From positions 1 through 38,343 of the IMG/VR virus record IMGVR_UViG_3300009184_000091: a stretch of DNA of 38,343 nt; one strand, given 5' to 3'. Under the pieces are notes generated by a model. The model was given only the letters and a program-made list of their open reading frames with translations, did no database searches and was not told where the DNA came from. Below, in pieces: positions 36,402 to 38,343 of this stretch. Source of the DNA: a virus. The number at the start of each line of letters is the position of its first letter. Positions within the stretch are counted from its first letter, which is position 1. The position numbers were made by a program, and so were the translations under genes.

Positions 36402-37289
36402 TTATAATGTTGTTTTTATATGGTTATTTAATGATGGCACTGTCGCTGAAGTAACTCCTCCTGAAATAGGCAAAATCCTATTAGATTTAACAAATGTGCC
36501 ATTGATCATAGATCCTTGTCGTGACTTAATAACATTATAAGCTGATTGAACACAGTCTTCAATCTTTAATCCTTCTAATGCAGCTAAATTAGTTAATACA
36601 ACAACCATGTCGCCAATAGCATCAATCAGTTCTGCTTTATCTTTTTTAAGTATGGCTCTTGCTAATTCACCAGACTCTTCACATAGTTTTGTATATTGTG
36701 TTTTAGAATCGCCGTTTCTATATATGCCACGTTCATCAGCCCATAATCTAATAAGATCATATACATTAGGATTTGCAACTTTAACTTCCTCTGGTTGATT
36801 ATAATAATCTAATGCCATTGATTTTTTGCCTAATGATTGTGTAAATTCATCCATTGCTTTATTGTACACATAAGATCTAGCTGGGTTATACATTGAGGTA
36901 CTAGCGTTTTTTACTATCCAATCCGCTAAGTCATCAGTTAAAACATACTTACCAAAGTTTGTTTCTATTTTCATTCCTTTGTTATCCATTAAATTACCTT
37001 TAAGTTTGTTCAAAGGACATGGAAATGTTGTTGTTTGTTCCGTTACGTTTACTACCATTTTATTAAATAATTGTTTATAAGTTTCTCTGTCTATTTTGTA
37101 TCCGTAGATAAGTTGAAGTTCTAATTCTCTATTTGATATATAATCAATATCATTACTAGATTCTAGAACTTCGTATTCACTTTCCTGATACCCTTGCTGT
37201 ATCGTCACCCTTTTATTAATATTACGCGTTACTCCAATTTTTTTACCAGGAATATGATAAATATAGTATAAATTCTTAGTTTTTTCCAT
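36402..37289 (-). CDS. GIY-YIG-like domain fused to a MazG-type pyrophosphohydrolase
   Basis: A 295-residue fusion. Residues 8-70 form a GIY-YIG-like domain: Y9-I-Y11, K18-I-G-V-T21, Arg at 22 and 27, and E57 in RELELQLIYGY. A middle segment (110-170) is of unknown type. Residues about 175-270 are a clear MazG domain: RLWADERGIY, KLCEESGELA with E204, E205 and E208, then E220-L-I-D223 and IGDMVVVLTNLA, ending YNVIKSRQG...FVKSN. MazG enzymes split (d)NTPs to (d)NMP and pyrophosphate. The first domain may be nuclease or a degenerate remnant. Next to a dCMP-type synthase, a dCTPase role is attractive but inferred. It follows that gene by 11 bases. Confidence 0.78.
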   Translation of the reverse strand: MEKTKNLYYIYHIPGKKIGVTRNINKRVTIQQGYQESEYEVLESSNDIDYISNRELELQLIYGYKIDRETYKQLFNKMVVNVTEQTTTFPCPLNKLKGNLMDNKGMKIETNFGKYVLTDDLADWIVKNASTSMYNPARSYVYNKAMDEFTQSLGKKSMALDYYNQPEEVKVANPNVYDLIRLWADERGIYRNGDSKTQYTKLCEESGELARAILKKDKAELIDAIGDMVVVLTNLAALEGLKIEDCVQSAYNVIKSRQGSMINGTFVKSNRILPISGGVTSATVPSLNNHIKTTL

Positions 37290-37300
37290 ATTTTTTTTAT

Positions 37301-38092
37301 TTATACAGCAACCGCAGCTGAAATAACTGATCCGTGCTTATAATTGCTAATCGTTAATATTCCATTATTATACTCATAACTTGGTAAATCAAATGTATCT
37401 TGTACTAAATATTGTACAACCGCTTTTGAACTTGTCCTATACACATGAGCATCTACAATTTGAACATCTAACTGATTAGGTTTATAACCTGTTTTATCCG
37501 CTACATATATAAGTACCTGAGAAAATAATGCAACGTCATAAGGTATGCCTAAAAATAAATCACCTGATCTTTGCACAACAAACATATTTATATTATCACC
37601 ATCAACAAAGAATTGAAAATACAAGTAACAAGGAGGCAATCGCATTTGATCAAGCTGAGCAGGATTCCATAAACTTATAATGTGTCTACGACTGTCTGGA
37701 TCAGCTATTAAATTTTTGATAAGCATTTGCATCTGATCTATATTTTGATCATTAAAATTGCGCATTTGATGTCCATATACAGGGCCTAAGTTTCCGTTAT
37801 CATCTGCCCAAGCATCCCATATTTTTACACCAGCATCTCTGAATCTTTGTATGTTGGTTTCGCCATTCATAAACCATTCAAATTCGGTTTTAAATGTTTT
37901 ATCAAACATCTTTCTACCAGTTAATAATGGAAAGCCATCATTTAAATTAATACTTAAACTTGCATTGAATATAGAATAACACCCGACGCCTGTTCTGTCG
38001 TGACGTTCAGTTCCAACTGCAATGCATTGCTCAAGTATATTTTGGTATTGCTCTTCGTATTTACTTATTATTAGTTTATTTGGTGATAGCAT
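37301..38092 (-). CDS. Thymidylate-synthase-fold enzyme, predicted dCMP hydroxymethylase or methylase
   Basis: A 263-residue, complete ThyA-fold enzyme. It uses a folate cofactor to add a one-carbon group to C5 of a pyrimidine nucleotide. Visible sites: E70 in KTEFEWFM, R135-R136 in PDSRRHI, the nucleophile C155 in LPPCY, the phosphate site QRSGD, H216 and Y218 in DAHVYR, and the C-terminal AVAV. In ThyA the base is read by Asn in LGLPFNIA (E. coli N177); here it is D186 in LGIPYDVA. Asp at this place is the hallmark of T4 dCMP hydroxymethylase (D179) and of dCMP-preferring mutants. The residue after the nucleophile is Tyr, not the His usual in ThyA. So dCMP is the predicted substrate, though a generic search would call it thymidylate synthase. 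Confidence 0.82.
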   Translation of the reverse strand: MLSPNKLIISKYEEQYQNILEQCIAVGTERHDRTGVGCYSIFNASLSINLNDGFPLLTGRKMFDKTFKTEFEWFMNGETNIQRFRDAGVKIWDAWADDNGNLGPVYGHQMRNFNDQNIDQMQMLIKNLIADPDSRRHIISLWNPAQLDQMRLPPCYLYFQFFVDGDNINMFVVQRSGDLFLGIPYDVALFSQVLIYVADKTGYKPNQLDVQIVDAHVYRTSSKAVVQYLVQDTFDLPSYEYNNGILTISNYKHGSVISAAVAV

Positions 38093-38339
38093 ATTTTTCG
38101 TAATAGTATGTGTAAAATTTAAATAATTGTTTCCAGATTTCTACTTTCTTATAAGCCTCAGGACTTATATTTATTTTCTTGTTTATATCTATAAGCAAAT
38201 GCCATGATGAACTTGTGCTTGGTTTAGGTGATATATATATTCCATTATTAATGCACCAAGAATAAGCCAATTGCTCTTTTATAGTAGGAACATAAAAGCC
38301 CATATCTATTTGGTTTGTTTTTCTATACCCGCTTCCCAT
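38076..38339 (-). CDS. Small protein of unknown function at the window edge
   Basis: An 87-residue protein (MGSGYRKTNQIDMGFYVPTI, then KEQLAYSWCINNGIYISPKP, later ISPEAYKKVEIWKQLFKFYT). Mixed helix and strand, rich in aromatic residues, no known motif. It overlaps the next gene (the synthase) by 17 bases, so coupling is likely. No stop lies between its ATG and the window edge, only one further codon, so the true start could be outside the window. I do not know its function. Confidence 0.6.
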   Translation of the reverse strand: MGSGYRKTNQIDMGFYVPTIKEQLAYSWCINNGIYISPKPSTSSSWHLLIDINKKINISPEAYKKVEIWKQLFKFYTYYYEKYAITK

Positions 38340-38343
38340 TATA

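Noticed and set aside
37301-38092. Ordinary thymidylate synthase
   Set aside because: The overall match is good, but the Asn that selects dUMP is replaced by Asp, so a plain ThyA label would hide the likely dCMP specificity.
1-38343. tRNA genes, CRISPR arrays, integrase, attachment sites or insertion sequences
   Set aside because: None seen on reading through both strands; the genes leave almost no room and no cloverleaf-like or regularly spaced repeat stood out. This is a visual check only.

Overview
This window looks like part of the genome of a tailed, short-tailed (podovirus-type) phage. It is strongly AT-rich and gene-dense, with most genes touching or overlapping. Genes start without a clear Shine-Dalgarno sequence; the leaders are A/T-rich (for example the one before 7954). 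That leader style, plus the similarity of the small conserved proteins, capsid and tail-stump proteins to those I know from crAss-like and marine Bacteroidota phages, suggests a Bacteroidota (probably Flavobacteriia-like) host. The host call is inference. I see no tRNA, CRISPR, integrase or insertion sequence.

Plus strand, 1-31599: the virion module. After the tail end of one gene come five small conserved genes (129-1766), a small terminase candidate, the large terminase (2099-4321), portal (4322-6730), scaffold-like protein (6761-7933) and major capsid protein (7954-9417). A hairpin follows the capsid gene and a second follows the next gene (9497-10348). Then come head-tail adaptor or ring proteins (10415-12598), a very large nozzle/muzzle-like protein with a cadherin-like part (12604-17781), a partner tail protein (17833-19368) and a small GNAT-like protein. 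The last three genes (19788-31599) resemble the T7 gp14/gp15/gp16 ejection set. They end in a 3154-residue multidomain protein with a zinc-protease motif, a HAD-phosphatase-like domain, and a short I-K-F-S type motif recurring at what look like its domain borders.

Minus strand, 38343-31666: a metabolism and host-takeover module that converges on the virion module at a bidirectional terminator near 31650. Read in its own direction it holds an unknown 87-aa protein, a thymidylate-synthase-fold enzyme whose key Asn is Asp (predicting dCMP rather than dUMP as substrate), a GIY-YIG/MazG fusion, a second MazG-like protein, a PD-(D/E)XK nuclease, a zinc-ribbon GIY-YIG protein, three tiny genes, a B12-dependent class II ribonucleotide reductase, a Tad2 (DUF2829) anti-Thoeris protein, a 2OG-Fe(II) oxygenase and a 70-aa coiled protein.

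Reading these together: the reductase makes dNTPs, a MazG-type enzyme could break dCTP down to dCMP, and the dCMP-specific enzyme could make a 5-modified cytosine nucleotide. This suggests modified phage DNA, alongside Tad2 as a second layer of counter-defence. The strongest candidates for something new are this predicted cytosine-modification pathway, the possible self-processing polyprotein at 22135-31599, and the GIY-YIG/MazG fusion.
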